64,000 bases of DNA from Companilactobacillus halodurans (GTDB lineage Bacteria > Bacillota > Bacilli > Lactobacillales > Lactobacillaceae). This document shows, piece after piece, positions 1 through 10,169 of this stretch; the stretch's first letter is position 1, and each line of letters opens with the position of its first letter. The notes under the pieces are model-generated. The model had not been told where the DNA came from. It did not search any database and saw only the letters and a list, made by a program, of their open reading frames with translations. The DNA lies in contig NZ_VDFP01000011.1 in NCBI RefSeq assembly GCF_009600985.1, positions 20,877-84,876 of the forward strand, read 5' to 3'. The position numbers and the translations under genes were made by a program.

Positions 1-491
1 GAAATGCCATCTTTTTGAGGTGGGGTCACAATTACAACTTGTTTCACACCAGCTATTTTGGCTGGCAAGGCACTCATTAAAATAGTTGAAGGATAAGCTG
101 CAGTACCCCCTGGAACGTAAAGGCCAACTTTTTGTAACGGAACTAACTTTTGTCCTCGAATCACTCCTGGCTGTTCACTATCAATAAAGCCATTTTCTAA
201 TTCCTTCTTGTGAAAGCTAACAATATTTCTCTTAGCTAATAACAAAGCATTCTTAACATCTGGGTCGATTGCTTGATAAGCTTGATCAATTGTTTCTTGA
301 CTCAATTTGAAATTATCGATGTTAACATTATCAAATTTTTGTTCATATTTTTTTAAGGCCTGATCGCCATTTTCAACCACATCATTGATTATTTGACTGA
401 CCGATTCTACAACCTTAGGATCAGTCAATTGACGAGTCTTCATTTGAACCATTTTTTCCAATTCATTTAAACTTTTTTGTACGATTTTCAT
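1..491 (-). CDS. hisD: Histidinol dehydrogenase, N-terminal part (runs off window)
   Basis: HisD oxidises L-histidinol to L-histidine in two NAD-dependent steps, the end of the histidine pathway in the cytoplasm. About 163 N-terminal residues lie in the window. The segment reading VGLYVPGGTAAYPST is the family's highly conserved nucleotide-binding stretch. The ATG at 491 overlaps the hisG stop codon (ATGA overlap), so the two are translationally coupled behind hisZ. The remainder, including the zinc-binding residues, lies beyond the left edge. Confidence 0.93.
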   Translation of the reverse strand, partial: MKIVQKSLNELEKMVQMKTRQLTDPKVVESVSQIINDVVENGDQALKKYEQKFDNVNIDNFKLSQETIDQAYQAIDPDVKNALLLAKRNIVSFHKKELENGFIDSEQPGVIRGQKLVPLQKVGLYVPGGTAAYPSTILMSALPAKIAGVKQVVIVTPPQKDGI

Positions 492-1144
492 TGTGCTTGC
501 CCCATCTTTTCATTTTCTACAACAGCCTTGAGTCGATCGACGAATTCAAAAATCATTTCTGGTCTTTGTTTCAAAGCCATCCGATTGACTACTAATCGGG
601 TTGAAACTTTATCTAAATAATCAAAAATTTTTAAATTGTTTTCTCGAATCGTTGTCCCAGTCTCCGTAATATCGACGATTGCATCAGCCAATCCAGTTAA
701 AGGCGCTAATTCAACTGAGCCTTCAATTTTAATAATTTCAGCATCTTGTCCTAAAGAATCAAAATAGTGTTTCGTTATTACTGGATATTTAGTTCCGATA
801 ATCTTTCTTTTTGGTGCTTTCGGATTGAATTCTTTAGTTGAAGCTAAAACGAACTGACATCTGCCAACATTTAAATCTAATAGTTCATACTGTGAACTTT
901 GATGCTCTGTTAAAATATCGCTCCCAACGATACCAATATCAGCTGCTCCTCGTTCTAAAAAAGTCGTTACATCTGGACCCTTAGCTAAAATAAATTGATA
1001 AGGTTGACTATCGGAGTTAAAAATCAATCTTCTTTGTTTATTCCGAATTTGGTCGCAATTGATACCAGCTTTTTCAAGTATTGGGACAACTTGTTTTTCT
1101 ACTCGTCCTTTGGTTAAAGCTATCTTTAAACGTCTTTCAGCCAA
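488..1144 (-). CDS. hisG: ATP phosphoribosyltransferase, short-form catalytic subunit
   Basis: HisG condenses ATP with PRPP in the first, committed step of histidine synthesis. The protein is about 218 residues, the short form that lacks the C-terminal regulatory domain and needs HisZ as partner. The partner gene is directly upstream, which fits. Visible family motifs are KIALTKGRVEKQ near the N-terminus and the PRPP-binding loop VDITETGTT. I chose a TTG start at 1144 because a GAGG sits 9 bases before it. A GTG at 1153 is in frame but directly abuts that GAGG. The frame overlaps the end of hisZ and the start of hisD. Confidence 0.93.
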   Translation of the reverse strand: MAERRLKIALTKGRVEKQVVPILEKAGINCDQIRNKQRRLIFNSDSQPYQFILAKGPDVTTFLERGAADIGIVGSDILTEHQSSQYELLDLNVGRCQFVLASTKEFNPKAPKRKIIGTKYPVITKHYFDSLGQDAEIIKIEGSVELAPLTGLADAIVDITETGTTIRENNLKIFDYLDKVSTRLVVNRMALKQRPEMIFEFVDRLKAVVENEKMGQAQ

Positions 1145-2288
1145 TAAATTCACCCTCTGTCATATCGATTAAAGTTGCATTCAATTTTTTTGCTTCGATT
1201 TGAGCATTATTCAAATTGTCCGAAAGCGAAAGAATGCCTCCTGGAGTACCCTTCAACAACGACTCTGCTTCTTGCCATTGATTGGTTTTGAAGTAAATCA
1301 ATTGCTTCTTTTTTGGTTTTGTCTTGTTGACGACTAAATCTGTAATTAAATCAATATTGATTCCCATGCCAACAGCTGATTCACTCACATCTTGGAAATT
1401 AGCTAATAATTTATCGTAACGACCTCCGCTGAATAAATATCCTGATCCCGCTTTAGAAAACCCCCGAAAAGTTAATCCTGTGTAATATTGTTGTGGGGCC
1501 TGACTACTCAAATCGATTGAAAAAGTTTGGTTCAAAAGATTTTTCTTAGCCCACGAAACAACCTCTTGCAATTTTTTGATTCGTTGTTGAACCTTAGAGG
1601 ATAAATCAAATTTTTTTAATTCTTTAAAAATTTTTTCAGGTTTACCAAAAAGTCTGGGCCACTGAAGTAAAAATTGATATTCTGATTTATCTTTAAATTG
1701 TGCAATTAATTGTTCATACTTAGGAATTTGTTTATCGAATAATGCTTGAGCTACGGTTTTTTTCAATTCCTCATTGGACGTCACTTGCGATAAAACAACT
1801 TCGGCAAAGTCTGCCATACCAAGTTCCAACTCAATTGGCTCATCCAACAATTTTTGACTGAGTTGATTGACTAAAACTAAACATTCAAACTCAGCTTTGA
1901 TTGAGGGATACCCGACTAATTCAATCCCTGCTTGAGTTAACTCGTTGTACGAACCCGAGAGTTTGCGACTAATTCTAAAAATATCGCCGAGATACCAAAA
2001 TTTTTGTGGTAAAGAAACATTGGTCGAACTTAAGAATCTTGCAATGGGCAAAGTCATGTCTGGTCGTAAAACGATGGTTTCGCCTTCCTGATCAAGCAAA
2101 CGGTACAATTGATAATTGCCTAATTGATATGGTTCAAAAACAGCTTGTTTTTCCAAAAGTGGCGTTGAGATCTTAGAAAATCCACGAGTGGAAATTGAAT
2201 TTTCAATCACTGAGATTAGATGTTTTTTGACCACCGCTCTTTGACCGAACTCATCGCGAGTTCCTAATGGTAATAAATTATTATTCAT
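1137..2288 (-). CDS. hisZ: ATP phosphoribosyltransferase regulatory subunit
   Basis: HisZ is a catalytically inactive paralogue of histidyl-tRNA synthetase that forms the hetero-octamer with short HisG and carries feedback inhibition by histidine. It has 383 residues from the ATG at 2288, preceded by a G-rich GGGGG site. An open frame continues upstream, but that stretch is T-box leader, not protein. Class II synthetase motifs are visible: VLRPDMTLPIAR (motif 2 region) and SGGRYDKLLANF (motif 3-like). It is the first gene of the T-box-controlled hisZ-hisG-hisD operon. Confidence 0.92.
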   Translation of the reverse strand: MNNNLLPLGTRDEFGQRAVVKKHLISVIENSISTRGFSKISTPLLEKQAVFEPYQLGNYQLYRLLDQEGETIVLRPDMTLPIARFLSSTNVSLPQKFWYLGDIFRISRKLSGSYNELTQAGIELVGYPSIKAEFECLVLVNQLSQKLLDEPIELELGMADFAEVVLSQVTSNEELKKTVAQALFDKQIPKYEQLIAQFKDKSEYQFLLQWPRLFGKPEKIFKELKKFDLSSKVQQRIKKLQEVVSWAKKNLLNQTFSIDLSSQAPQQYYTGLTFRGFSKAGSGYLFSGGRYDKLLANFQDVSESAVGMGINIDLITDLVVNKTKPKKKQLIYFKTNQWQEAESLLKGTPGGILSLSDNLNNAQIEAKKLNATLIDMTEGEFIG

Positions 2289-2344
2289 TTCAACGCCCCC
2301 ATCTTCCTTACTAATCGAATAAATTTTGAAACAGCAAAACAAAA

Positions 2345-2600
2345 AATGAGAATAAAAAAGCCCTTTTAGCAAATAATTGCTAAGAGGACGTAATTTACGT
2401 GGTTCCACCTCACCTTCGTTTAATCCTTGCGAATTAAACCTCATGTTGGCTGTGTCAACTGGGATAACGAACCCGTATCGTCAAAGCCTACTTGATTCAG
2501 CTTTGAAGTTATTCATAGGTGTGTGTTCAACATTAATTTCCGTTTCATTTCCAGCTACTGAAACTCTCTTGAGGAGGGATCAATATTTACTTGTCCTATT
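2345..2600 (-). promoter_or_regulatory. T-box leader (histidine-specific) upstream of hisZ
   Basis: On the minus strand the leader has an AGAGAG S-turn-like element and a GAACAC specifier segment (plus-strand complement near 2523-2528). The T-box core AGGTGGAACCACG lies at about 2398-2410, and an intrinsic terminator at 2353-2387 (CCTCTTAGCAA pairing with TTGCTAAAAGGG, then a T run). CAC is a histidine codon and the downstream genes make histidine. Uncharged tRNA-His should stabilise the antiterminator and switch the operon on. The base after TGG is A here, unlike the TGGT of the hisS leader in this window. This leader fills most of the gap between hisZ and hisK. Confidence 0.9.
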
Positions 2601-2681
2601 CATGACTATTATTATAATTTGATTAGTAAAATATTAGTGAATTTAATTTAGTTGTAATAATAGGCGCTGAATTTGGAAATG

Positions 2682-3518
2682 TCAATAGTTAATTAAAGTT
2701 TTTAATAAGTGAATTCCCCGACCAACAGATTCAATATCATGAGCATCAGAACCGTAAACTAAAGGAATCGAGAGTTTTTGAGCAAGATTTAAAATTTGTT
2801 TCCCTGGATAAAAATCATTGCACAGTGGTTTATATAAACCAGCTAAATTTAAATCTAGTTGTCGATCTTGTCTTTTAATTTTAGACAAAATATCATTAAC
2901 CAACTTTAAATTATTGTCATCTAAATCTTCAGTTAAATTAAAATAATCCTGATATTTTCTAACCAAACTCATATGTCCAATTCTTTGTGGAGCATATTTC
3001 CCCAAATCCGCTTCAACCGATTTTTGAATGGTTTGATAATAAAGCTTAAAAATCTTTTGAGGATTTTTGATGTAACTTTCAAAACCATTTTCAAAATCTT
3101 CTACGCCATTATCAACGCACCAAAATTTATTATTTGTTCCTTTCATGAAGTGAACCGATAAAATGTTTTCTTGCGTCCTTGGTCCATATTCATCCAAAAA
3201 TGTTTTGGTGAAATCTTCAAAACCTTCTAAATAATCAACTTCAAATCCTATTGTGATATCAATTTCGTCACCATATTTTTTTTGCATTTTTTCAGTCAAA
3301 GCAAAATATCTGGGTAAGTCGTCAAAACTTATCGACGCTTCATCGATGCCGCTTTTGCTCCCTTGATAGCTATTTTTAAAATCAGGTGGCAAAGGGGCAT
3401 GTTCTGTGATGCAATACTTTTTTAGACCCATGTGAATTGCGCGTAAAATCATCTTTTCTAGCGGCTCGCCACTTCCATGCGGACAAAGCTCAGTGTGCGT
3501 ATGTCCATCCATTAACAT
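2682..3518 (-). CDS. hisK: Histidinol-phosphatase, PHP family
   Basis: The enzyme removes phosphate from L-histidinol phosphate, the step before HisD. It has 278 residues with the PHP-family metal ligands: DGHTHTE at the N-terminus, EHAP near residue 40, a conserved E in the GFEVDYLEG segment, SVHF mid-protein, and GSDAHD near the C-terminus. The start at 3518 is favoured by AGGGGTG a few bases upstream. A second ATG two codons later is less well placed. It lies directly upstream of the hisZ T-box, so it has its own promoter and is not controlled by that T-box. Confidence 0.9.
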   Translation of the reverse strand: MLMDGHTHTELCPHGSGEPLEKMILRAIHMGLKKYCITEHAPLPPDFKNSYQGSKSGIDEASISFDDLPRYFALTEKMQKKYGDEIDITIGFEVDYLEGFEDFTKTFLDEYGPRTQENILSVHFMKGTNNKFWCVDNGVEDFENGFESYIKNPQKIFKLYYQTIQKSVEADLGKYAPQRIGHMSLVRKYQDYFNLTEDLDDNNLKLVNDILSKIKRQDRQLDLNLAGLYKPLCNDFYPGKQILNLAQKLSIPLVYGSDAHDIESVGRGIHLLKTLINY

Positions 3519-3582
3519 TGAATCACCCCTGTTTGATTATTTTTATATAGTATCTTAATACTAATTCCAAAAAATAATCAAT

Positions 3583-3610
3583 AAAAAATCGCACTCAAAT
3601 TAGAGTGCGA
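3583..3610 (-). terminator. Terminator after nfo
   Basis: A perfect 8-bp stem TCGCACTC/GAGTGCGA with a 6-base loop is followed on the minus strand by a T run. It ends the nfo transcript and insulates hisK. Confidence 0.85.
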
Positions 3611-3615
3611 CTCGG

Positions 3616-4509
3616 CTATTTAATTAATTTATTTTTCATTTCTGGATCAAATTTATCAGCTACTAACATGTAGATTTCTGCTTTAAAAGGAGCAACGCCC
3701 TTTTTATCGTTTTCATCTTTTTTCACATATGGGGTTTCCATAATTTTCGGAACATTCTCCAATTGTGGATGGTGGGCAACATAGCTTAAGGCATCGAAAC
3801 CAATTGTACCAAAACCAATGTCTTCGTGACGGTCTTTATGCGAACCGATTTCATTTTTTGAGTCGTTTAAATGGATTACAGATAATTTATCCAAACCAAT
3901 AATATGGTCGAATTCGTTTAGAACACCATCAAAATCATTTTTAATATCATAACCAGCATCACTCATATGACAAGTATCCATCGTAACCGATAGTTTATCG
4001 CTTTGGGCACAGTTATCAAAGATTTCCGCGATTTGTTCAAAACTAGTCCCAATTTCGGTACCTTTACCGGCCATAGTTTCAATCGCAACGGAAACTTTTT
4101 GGTTAGGATCAATGGCTTCATTCAACGCTTGGCCAACCTGCTTGATAGCCACTTCTGGACCTTTTTTTAAATGTGCTCCTGGATGAAAGCTTAAGGCTTC
4201 AATTCCTAAAGCATCGCAACGCTTAAATTCATCGTGCATAAATGAAATCCCAAAATTCAAATTCTGGGGCTTGACTGTATTACCTAAATTAACAATATAT
4301 GGAGCATGACCAATAACATGATCAATTCCATAAAGTTTCAATAGACGCTGACCCTCAGGAATATTCATTTCCGAAACATCTTTTCGACGAGTGTTTTGCG
4401 GTGCTCCAGTAAAAATCATCATCGTGTTAGCACCATAGCTATGTGCTTCCTTAGCTGAACCAGCTAACATTTTAGGTGCCTTCATGGCAACGTGTGATCC
4501 AATTATCAT
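3616..4509 (-). CDS. nfo: Endonuclease IV (AP endonuclease)
   Basis: Endonuclease IV cuts DNA 5' of abasic sites in base excision repair. The 297-residue TIM-barrel protein shows the zinc-ligand motifs of the family: SFHPGAH, IETMAGKGTEIG, TCHMSDAGYD, HLNDSKNEIGSHKDRHE and, near the end, IMETPY. A GGAGG ribosome site precedes the ATG at 4509. It is bracketed by terminators on both sides and appears to be transcribed alone. Confidence 0.95.
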   Translation of the reverse strand: MIIGSHVAMKAPKMLAGSAKEAHSYGANTMMIFTGAPQNTRRKDVSEMNIPEGQRLLKLYGIDHVIGHAPYIVNLGNTVKPQNLNFGISFMHDEFKRCDALGIEALSFHPGAHLKKGPEVAIKQVGQALNEAIDPNQKVSVAIETMAGKGTEIGTSFEQIAEIFDNCAQSDKLSVTMDTCHMSDAGYDIKNDFDGVLNEFDHIIGLDKLSVIHLNDSKNEIGSHKDRHEDIGFGTIGFDALSYVAHHPQLENVPKIMETPYVKKDENDKKGVAPFKAEIYMLVADKFDPEMKNKLIK

Positions 4510-4560
4510 TTAAAATCCTCCATCCCTATGCAAAGAAAATTATAGCATAGGCAAACAATC

Positions 4561-4602
4561 AAAAAAAACAGGTAGATTAACCAATAATGATTAGTCTACC
4601 CA
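4561..4602 (-). terminator. Terminator after yitT-like gene
   Basis: The near-perfect stem GGTAGACTAATCA / TGGTTAATCTACC is followed on the minus strand by a run of T. It lies between the membrane protein gene and nfo. Confidence 0.82.
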
Positions 4603-4634
4603 TTTAGAAAATGATTATATATTTAAATTTTATT

Positions 4635-5513
4635 TTAATAAATATGAGCTTGATAGAATCGACCCATGACTTTAACCGTATCCGTGACACTAACAAAAGC
4701 GTGCGGATCAGATTTTGCCATCGCCGTTTCCAAATCATGCAACTCTGAACGAGAGATAACAGTAAAGAGAATTGTCTTCTCTTCATGCTTGTAAGCACCC
4801 TCGGCATCATGCACGATAGTAATTCCACGTCTCATTTCATTTTGAATCTGCGTAATAACATTCTTTGGCTTAGAAGTAACGATCATCACTTGTAACTTTT
4901 GATCCTTGTTATAAATCATGTCAATTACCTGACCATTGATGAAGATACTGACCGCACTGTACAAAGCGTGGACCCAACCGAACAATAATCCGGCACAGGC
5001 AACGATAAAGATATTAAACATAATATTTATCGTTCCAACGCTTTTACCAGTCCGCTTTCTCAGAATAATCCCAAGAATATCAATACCACCTGTTGAAATA
5101 CCATTTCTTAAAGCCATTCCGGTACCGAATCCATTGGCAACCGCACCAAAGATGGCACAGACTAATGGATCTGCCGTAATTTTAATTGGTGGCAACAGAT
5201 GCATCATCATACTGGCTAAAGCGACTGCAATTATCGTAAAGACGGTAAATTTGTGGTCTATCTTTCTCCAAGACAGCACAAAAAGTGGACCATTCAATAC
5301 AAAGTACATAACAGCTGTAGAAATATTAAATGGCATCCACCGATGTGAAATTGTTGAAACCAACTGCGCAGCACCGGTTACTCCAGAACCATAAATCCCA
5401 CCCGGAGTCCAGAACATATTAACCGCAATCGATACAGCAATTGAATACAGAAATGCTATTGAAACTTTTGATAAGTACTGATGCCTTTCGATCAGCTTAT
5501 CTAATTCACCCAT
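4635..5513 (-). CDS. YitT family membrane protein
   Basis: This 292-residue protein has about five hydrophobic segments in its first 185 residues, including AFLYSIAVSIAVNMFW, and glycine-rich loops (GGIYGSGVTGAAQ, GISTGGIDILG) typical of the YitT/DUF161 membrane domain. A soluble C-terminal DUF2179-like domain follows (KLQVMIVTSKP...). YitT proteins are widespread in Firmicutes and their transport role is not established. AGGAG lies 11 bases before the ATG. The gene is monocistronic by its flanking terminator and gap. Confidence 0.85.
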   Translation of the reverse strand: MGELDKLIERHQYLSKVSIAFLYSIAVSIAVNMFWTPGGIYGSGVTGAAQLVSTISHRWMPFNISTAVMYFVLNGPLFVLSWRKIDHKFTVFTIIAVALASMMMHLLPPIKITADPLVCAIFGAVANGFGTGMALRNGISTGGIDILGIILRKRTGKSVGTINIMFNIFIVACAGLLFGWVHALYSAVSIFINGQVIDMIYNKDQKLQVMIVTSKPKNVITQIQNEMRRGITIVHDAEGAYKHEEKTILFTVISRSELHDLETAMAKSDPHAFVSVTDTVKVMGRFYQAHIY

Positions 5514-5599
5514 ACTAATAAATTCTCCTAATTGTGTTAAGTTACTTACAACATATTAGCACAATTAAGATTTTTTTCAGGCTTTTTATAATATTTATA

Positions 5600-6118
5600 T
5601 TATTTACGGTGCTTTTTTATAAAATCACCACGTCCGCCCATTTCTTCCATTTGATAACGAAGCGGATTTTTCTTGTAGAAATCCTGGTGGTAGTCTTCGG
5701 CATCATAGAAGGTTTTAGCAGGAAGAATTTGAGTCACGATTGGATCATCGAATTCACCAGATTCAGCAAGAGTCTTTTTAGACGTTTCGGCAATTTCTTT
5801 TTGTTCATCATTGGCATAGTAGATTACAGGACGATAACTGTCGCCACGATCCTGAAATTGACCAGTAGCATCAGTTGGATCAGCTACTTGCCAATAAATT
5901 TCAACTAAATCTTTGTAAGAAATTACATCGGCATCAAATGTGATTTTAACTGCTTCTGTATGTCCAGTAGTTTCAGAACACACTTGCTCATAAGTTGGAT
6001 TTGCTACATGACCACCAGTATAACCAGAAACAACTGAAATAATACCTGGTTGTTGATCAAAAGGACTTACCATGCACCAAAAGCAGCCCCCAGCAAAAAT
6101 TGCAGTTTCTTCTTTCAT
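5600..6118 (-). CDS. msrA: Peptide methionine-S-sulfoxide reductase A
   Basis: MsrA reduces the S-epimer of methionine sulfoxide in proteins. The 172-residue protein has the catalytic motif AGGCFWC near the N-terminus, followed by SGYTGG and [17 protein letters not shown], as expected for the family. Its ATG directly abuts the msrB stop codon, so the two are cotranscribed and probably coupled. The pair covers both sulfoxide epimers. Confidence 0.96.
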   Translation of the reverse strand: MKEETAIFAGGCFWCMVSPFDQQPGIISVVSGYTGGHVANPTYEQVCSETTGHTEAVKITFDADVISYKDLVEIYWQVADPTDATGQFQDRGDSYRPVIYYANDEQKEIAETSKKTLAESGEFDDPIVTQILPAKTFYDAEDYHQDFYKKNPLRYQMEEMGGRGDFIKKHRK

Positions 6119-6559
6119 TTATTCAGCATCCCCATCTTCAACATATTTTTTGTAGTCAGAATAACCTTTTTCATCCATTTCTTCATATGGAACAAATTTT
6201 AATGAAGCAGAATTAATGCAGTATCTCAAACCGCCTAATTCTTCAGGACCATCAGTAAATACATGTCCCAAATGTGAATCGGCTGATTTACTAGTCAATT
6301 CAGTTCTTTCCATACCTAGAGATGTATCACGATGCTCCTTTAATTTAGCAATTGGTTCACTAAATGAAGGCCAACCGCAGCCAGCATCATACTTCTTAGC
6401 TGAAGAGAATAATGGTTCACCAGAAGTTACATCAACGTAAATTCCCTTTTTATAGAAATCATCATACTTACCAGTGAAAGCACGTTCAGTGGCAGCGTGT
6501 TGAGTCACCTCATATTCCTCATCAGTTAGACCAGTTAAATCTTTTTTGTAGTCTGCCAT
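6119..6559 (-). CDS. msrB: Peptide methionine-R-sulfoxide reductase B
   Basis: MsrB repairs the R-epimer of methionine sulfoxide. I placed the start at 6559 ([10 protein letters not shown]) because AAGGAG precedes it. The longer frame upstream has no ribosome site. The 146-residue product has CGWPSF in the middle, GHVF, and the catalytic cysteine in [11 protein letters not shown]. The paired CxxC zinc motifs of some MsrB proteins are not visible. It is the first gene of msrB-msrA. Confidence 0.95.
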   Translation of the reverse strand: MADYKKDLTGLTDEEYEVTQHAATERAFTGKYDDFYKKGIYVDVTSGEPLFSSAKKYDAGCGWPSFSEPIAKLKEHRDTSLGMERTELTSKSADSHLGHVFTDGPEELGGLRYCINSASLKFVPYEEMDEKGYSDYKKYVEDGDAE

Positions 6560-6747
6560 AAAATCACTCCTTCTCTTTATTACATGTTCCAGTATAAACA
6601 CCAGAAAAATTTAATCTAGAATTATGCTCACAATCTTACTGTGGCAGTTAGTTTGATTGTTAAATTGTGCACAATTTGAATAATTTTCTAATGTTATTTT
6701 AAGTTTACCGCTAATAAACTAGTAATTTCAATGATAATTTTTCATAT

Positions 6748-6782
6748 AAAAAAAGTCATATCAGTTATTACCAATATGACTC
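6748..6782 (-). terminator. Terminator after aspS
   Basis: On the minus strand AGTCATAT pairs with ATATGACT around a 12-base loop, followed by seven T. It ends the hisS-aspS transcript. Confidence 0.85.
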
Positions 6783-6799
6783 CTGCATTATTCTAAATA

Positions 6800-8572
6800 T
6801 TATTGATTATCTTTTTTGATTTCGATGCCCAAATCATCTAATTGTTGCTTTGAAACTTCTAATGGAGCGTGAGTCATCGGTTCTGTAGCATTAGAATTCT
6901 TAGGGAATGCAATCACATCACGGATATTATCTTTGCCAGACAATAACATAGCAAATCTATCCAAACCAATAGCCAAACCACCATGTGGAGGACAACCGTA
7001 TTGTAAAGCATCTAGTAGGAAGCCGAATTGTTCATAAGCTTTTTCTTTTGTGAAGTCCAAAGCTTTCAACATCTTCTCTTGAATCTTGTAATCGTGGATA
7101 CGAATTGAGCCCCCACCAAGTTCATAACCGTTCAAGACGATATCGTAACTTTGAGCATATGCTTTGTGAGGATCTTCGCCATCATTTAGATAGTGAACAT
7201 CTTCTTCATTTGGCATTGTGAATGGGTGGTGAGCAGCCGTCCAACGCTTGATTCCTTCATCATACTCAAACAATGGCCAGTTAACGACCCAGATAAAGGC
7301 AAATTCGTTAGGATCATAAAGTTGTTGTTCTTTAGCAATAGCGTTTCTCAAGTAACCTAAAGCGTCTGCAACAACTTTTTTATTGTCAGCGACAAATAGT
7401 AACAAATCATCATTTTCAAGGCCTAAACGTTCTACTAGAGCATCTTGTTGGTCCTTGATGAATTTAGATACGCCACCAGTTAATTCGTTGTCATTAAATT
7501 TAGCCCAAGCTAAGCCTTTGGCACCAAAACGTTTGATATATTCTTGATAGCTTTCGATATTTTTACGTGAATACTTATCAGCACCGCCTTTAACAACGAT
7601 AGTCTTAACTTGACCACCATTATCAATCGTACCCTTGAAGACTTTGAAGCCACTATCCTTGAAGGTTTCACTTAAGTCTTGCAACTCCATACCAAAACGA
7701 ACGTCAGGCTTATCTGAACCAAAGCGTGCCATAGCGTCGTCCCAATCGATTCTTGGGAAAGGAGTCTTAACTTCGATACCTTTTTCATCTTTCATGACAC
7801 GAGCAATAAGTCCTTCAGTAACTGTTTGAATTTCTTCTTTACTCATGAAACTAGTTTCAAGATCGATTTGAGTAAATTCTGGTTGACGGTCTCCACGAAG
7901 GTCTTCATCACGGAAACAATGTGCTAATTGGAAGTAACGGTCAAATCCACCAACCATCAATAATTGCTTGAACAATTGTGGTGATTGTGGAAGAGCGAAG
8001 AAACGACCAGGATAAACACGTGAAGGAACTAAGTAATCACGAGCACCTTCAGGAGTTGATGGAGTTAGGTTTGGTGTTTCAATGTCGATAAAGCCATTGT
8101 CATAAAGATATTCATTAACTGAATGCTTGATTTGAGCACGAGTTCTGATAGCTTTTTGCATTTCAGGTCTACGTAAATCAAGGTAACGATACTTCAATTT
8201 TGTTTCTTCTGAAGAATCGATATCATCTTTGATTTCAAATGGTGGTGTCAGTGATTTATTCAAAATCTCAACTTTTTCAACAACAACTTCAACTTTACCT
8301 GTTGTCATTTCTTCATTAGTTGCACCTTCGCCACGGAGTCTAACTGTACCAATGGCGTTGATAACATATTCTGATCTCAACGTTTCAGCAACGTCAAGTA
8401 CATCTTGGTGATCAGTATTGAAGACTAATTGTACGATACCCTTGTAATCTCTTAAATCAACGAAGATCAAGCCACCTAAATCACGGCGACGTTGTACCCA
8501 GCCGTCTAGGGAAACTTTTTTACCGACATATTCTTCAGTGATGTTTCCGCAATAATCTGTTCTTTCTTCCAT
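6800..8572 (-). CDS. aspS: Aspartyl-tRNA synthetase
   Basis: AspRS charges tRNA-Asp. It has 590 residues, the usual bacterial length. It has an N-terminal OB-fold anticodon-binding domain ([15 protein letters not shown]), class II motif 2 ([18 protein letters not shown]), the bacterial GAD insert in the middle, and motif 3 ([14 protein letters not shown]). It starts two bases after the hisS stop and shares the hisS T-box. Charging of both aspartate and histidine tRNAs is therefore controlled together. Confidence 0.97.
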   Translation of the reverse strand: MEERTDYCGNITEEYVGKKVSLDGWVQRRRDLGGLIFVDLRDYKGIVQLVFNTDHQDVLDVAETLRSEYVINAIGTVRLRGEGATNEEMTTGKVEVVVEKVEILNKSLTPPFEIKDDIDSSEETKLKYRYLDLRRPEMQKAIRTRAQIKHSVNEYLYDNGFIDIETPNLTPSTPEGARDYLVPSRVYPGRFFALPQSPQLFKQLLMVGGFDRYFQLAHCFRDEDLRGDRQPEFTQIDLETSFMSKEEIQTVTEGLIARVMKDEKGIEVKTPFPRIDWDDAMARFGSDKPDVRFGMELQDLSETFKDSGFKVFKGTIDNGGQVKTIVVKGGADKYSRKNIESYQEYIKRFGAKGLAWAKFNDNELTGGVSKFIKDQQDALVERLGLENDDLLLFVADNKKVVADALGYLRNAIAKEQQLYDPNEFAFIWVVNWPLFEYDEGIKRWTAAHHPFTMPNEEDVHYLNDGEDPHKAYAQSYDIVLNGYELGGGSIRIHDYKIQEKMLKALDFTKEKAYEQFGFLLDALQYGCPPHGGLAIGLDRFAMLLSGKDNIRDVIAFPKNSNATEPMTHAPLEVSKQQLDDLGIEIKKDNQ

Positions 8573-8574
8573 AA

Positions 8575-9846
8575 TTATCCCTCGATCTTTTTCAATTCTT
8601 CAGCTAAGTTTTCTAGTGAAACGCTGATTTGTTCACCTGTTGCCATATTTTTAACACTTGCAGTGTCATTTTCCAATTCAGAGTCACCAATTGTCACGGT
8701 ATATTTAGCATTCAAATTGTTGGCTGTCTTAAATTGCGCTTTAATTTTTCTTTGAAGATAATCCTTATCGGCACAAAAACCAGCTTGACGTAGGCCCACA
8801 AGAATCTTAACTGAAGCACGTTCTGCCTTTTCACCGATTGTTACTAAATAAACATCTAAGTCGTCACTTGCAGGCAAATCTTCATCCTTTAGCAACAACA
8901 TCAATCTTTCTACTCCAAGGCCAAAACCAATTCCAGGAGTCTGTGGTCCACCGAGTTCTTCAACGAGTCCATTGTAACGACCACCAGCAAGAACAGTAAT
9001 TTCCTTATTGTCAAAAGCTGGATCAGTGACCATGAATTCAAAAATCGTGTGGTTGTAATAATCTAGACCACGAACCATTGTTGAATCAACCTCATAATTG
9101 ACACCCAAATCGTCTAATAGAGACTTGAGATATTCAAAGCGGTCTTTAGATGCTTCATTTAAATAATCCAAAATTGATGGAGCATTAGCCACGATTTTCT
9201 TGTCACCCTTGTCTTTACTGTCAAGGATACGCAATGGATTCTTTTCCAAACGTACTTTAGAGTCATCGCTTAATTGATCTTTAAATGGAGTGAAGTAATC
9301 CACCAATGCTTGATGATAAGCGGCTCGTGATTCGGGATCGCCAAGTGAGTTCAAAGCAACCTTCAAATTCTTAATACCTAAACGGTTCAAAAATTCCAAA
9401 CCGACTGAAATGATTTCAGCATCTAATTCAGGAGAATCTGAACCAAAGGCTTCGACACCAATTTGGTGAAATTGGCGTTGACGACCTGATTGAGGACGTT
9501 CATATCTAAACATTGGTCCCTTGTACCAAACTTTATAAGGCTTGATATGTTCAGGTCCATATAGTTTATTTTCAACGTATGCACGCACAACGCCTGCTGT
9601 TCCTTCAGGACGCAAAGCAATGTGTCGATCACCCTTATCGTGAAAATCATACATTTCCTTTGAAACAATATCAGATGTATCACCTGAAGATCTTTCAAAG
9701 ACTTCGTATGATTCAAAGATCGGTGTTCTTATTTCCGAAAAACGATACTTATTGAACGTATCTTGAGCAATAGATTCAACATATTGCCACTTTTTGGAAT
9801 CTCCGGGCAAAATGTCCATCGTCCCCTTTGGTTTTTGATAACGCAT
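8575..9846 (-). CDS. hisS: Histidyl-tRNA synthetase
   Basis: HisRS charges tRNA-His. The start at 9846 ([16 protein letters not shown]) has AAGGAGG directly upstream. The longer open frame runs into T-box leader. The 423-residue protein shows motif 2 ([17 protein letters not shown]), the histidine-specific stretch [12 protein letters not shown], and motif 3 ([14 protein letters not shown]). A C-terminal anticodon-binding domain follows. It is first in the hisS-aspS operon. Confidence 0.97.
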   Translation of the reverse strand: MRYQKPKGTMDILPGDSKKWQYVESIAQDTFNKYRFSEIRTPIFESYEVFERSSGDTSDIVSKEMYDFHDKGDRHIALRPEGTAGVVRAYVENKLYGPEHIKPYKVWYKGPMFRYERPQSGRQRQFHQIGVEAFGSDSPELDAEIISVGLEFLNRLGIKNLKVALNSLGDPESRAAYHQALVDYFTPFKDQLSDDSKVRLEKNPLRILDSKDKGDKKIVANAPSILDYLNEASKDRFEYLKSLLDDLGVNYEVDSTMVRGLDYYNHTIFEFMVTDPAFDNKEITVLAGGRYNGLVEELGGPQTPGIGFGLGVERLMLLLKDEDLPASDDLDVYLVTIGEKAERASVKILVGLRQAGFCADKDYLQRKIKAQFKTANNLNAKYTVTIGDSELENDTASVKNMATGEQISVSLENLAEELKKIEG

Positions 9847-9863
9847 AAAATCCTCCTTAAAAT

Positions 9864-10030
9864 AAAAAAGCACCCCTGTCTGAATAAGACAAGGGCGCAA
9901 TTTGCACGGTACCACCTAGTTTTTTTGCTGCAGTTAACGCCTGCCGAACGATAAAAAAGTCACACAACAATTGTTATCTGCTCTCAGCCACCAGATTCTC
10001 TGTAAAACAACCTTTCTTGATTCGTAATAT
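9864..10030 (-). promoter_or_regulatory. T-box leader upstream of hisS-aspS
   Basis: On the minus strand the leader contains GGTGGCTGAGAGCAGAT (stem I apex region) and the T-box core AGGTGGTACCGTGC near 9903-9916. The terminator GCGCCCTTGTCT / AGACAGGGGTGC plus six T lies at 9864-9897. A GAC (Asp) in TGTGTGACTT, whose complement is at 9959-9961, is my tentative specifier. No CAC is visible at that position. Similar hisS-aspS leaders in Gram-positives are known to respond to aspartate. The T-box fills most of the 323-base gap before the divergent amidase gene. Confidence 0.88.
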
Positions 10031-10169
10031 AGTTATAAAATATCCAAATTTACTAAAAAAGTCAAGTTTTATCAAAGAAATTAGTATTCTATTCTTTCAA
10101 GTTGGACAAATATTCAGTAATATATAGTTATAGGATTATCAGTCGTTAAACAATAAAGGAATCAGTGAA

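Noticed and set aside
2377..2622. Plus-strand open frame of 81 codons across the hisZ leader
   Set aside because: It lies over the T-box, has no ribosome site and no homology.
4936..5394. Plus-strand frame of 152 codons inside the YitT gene
   Set aside because: Antisense shadow of a clear membrane protein gene.
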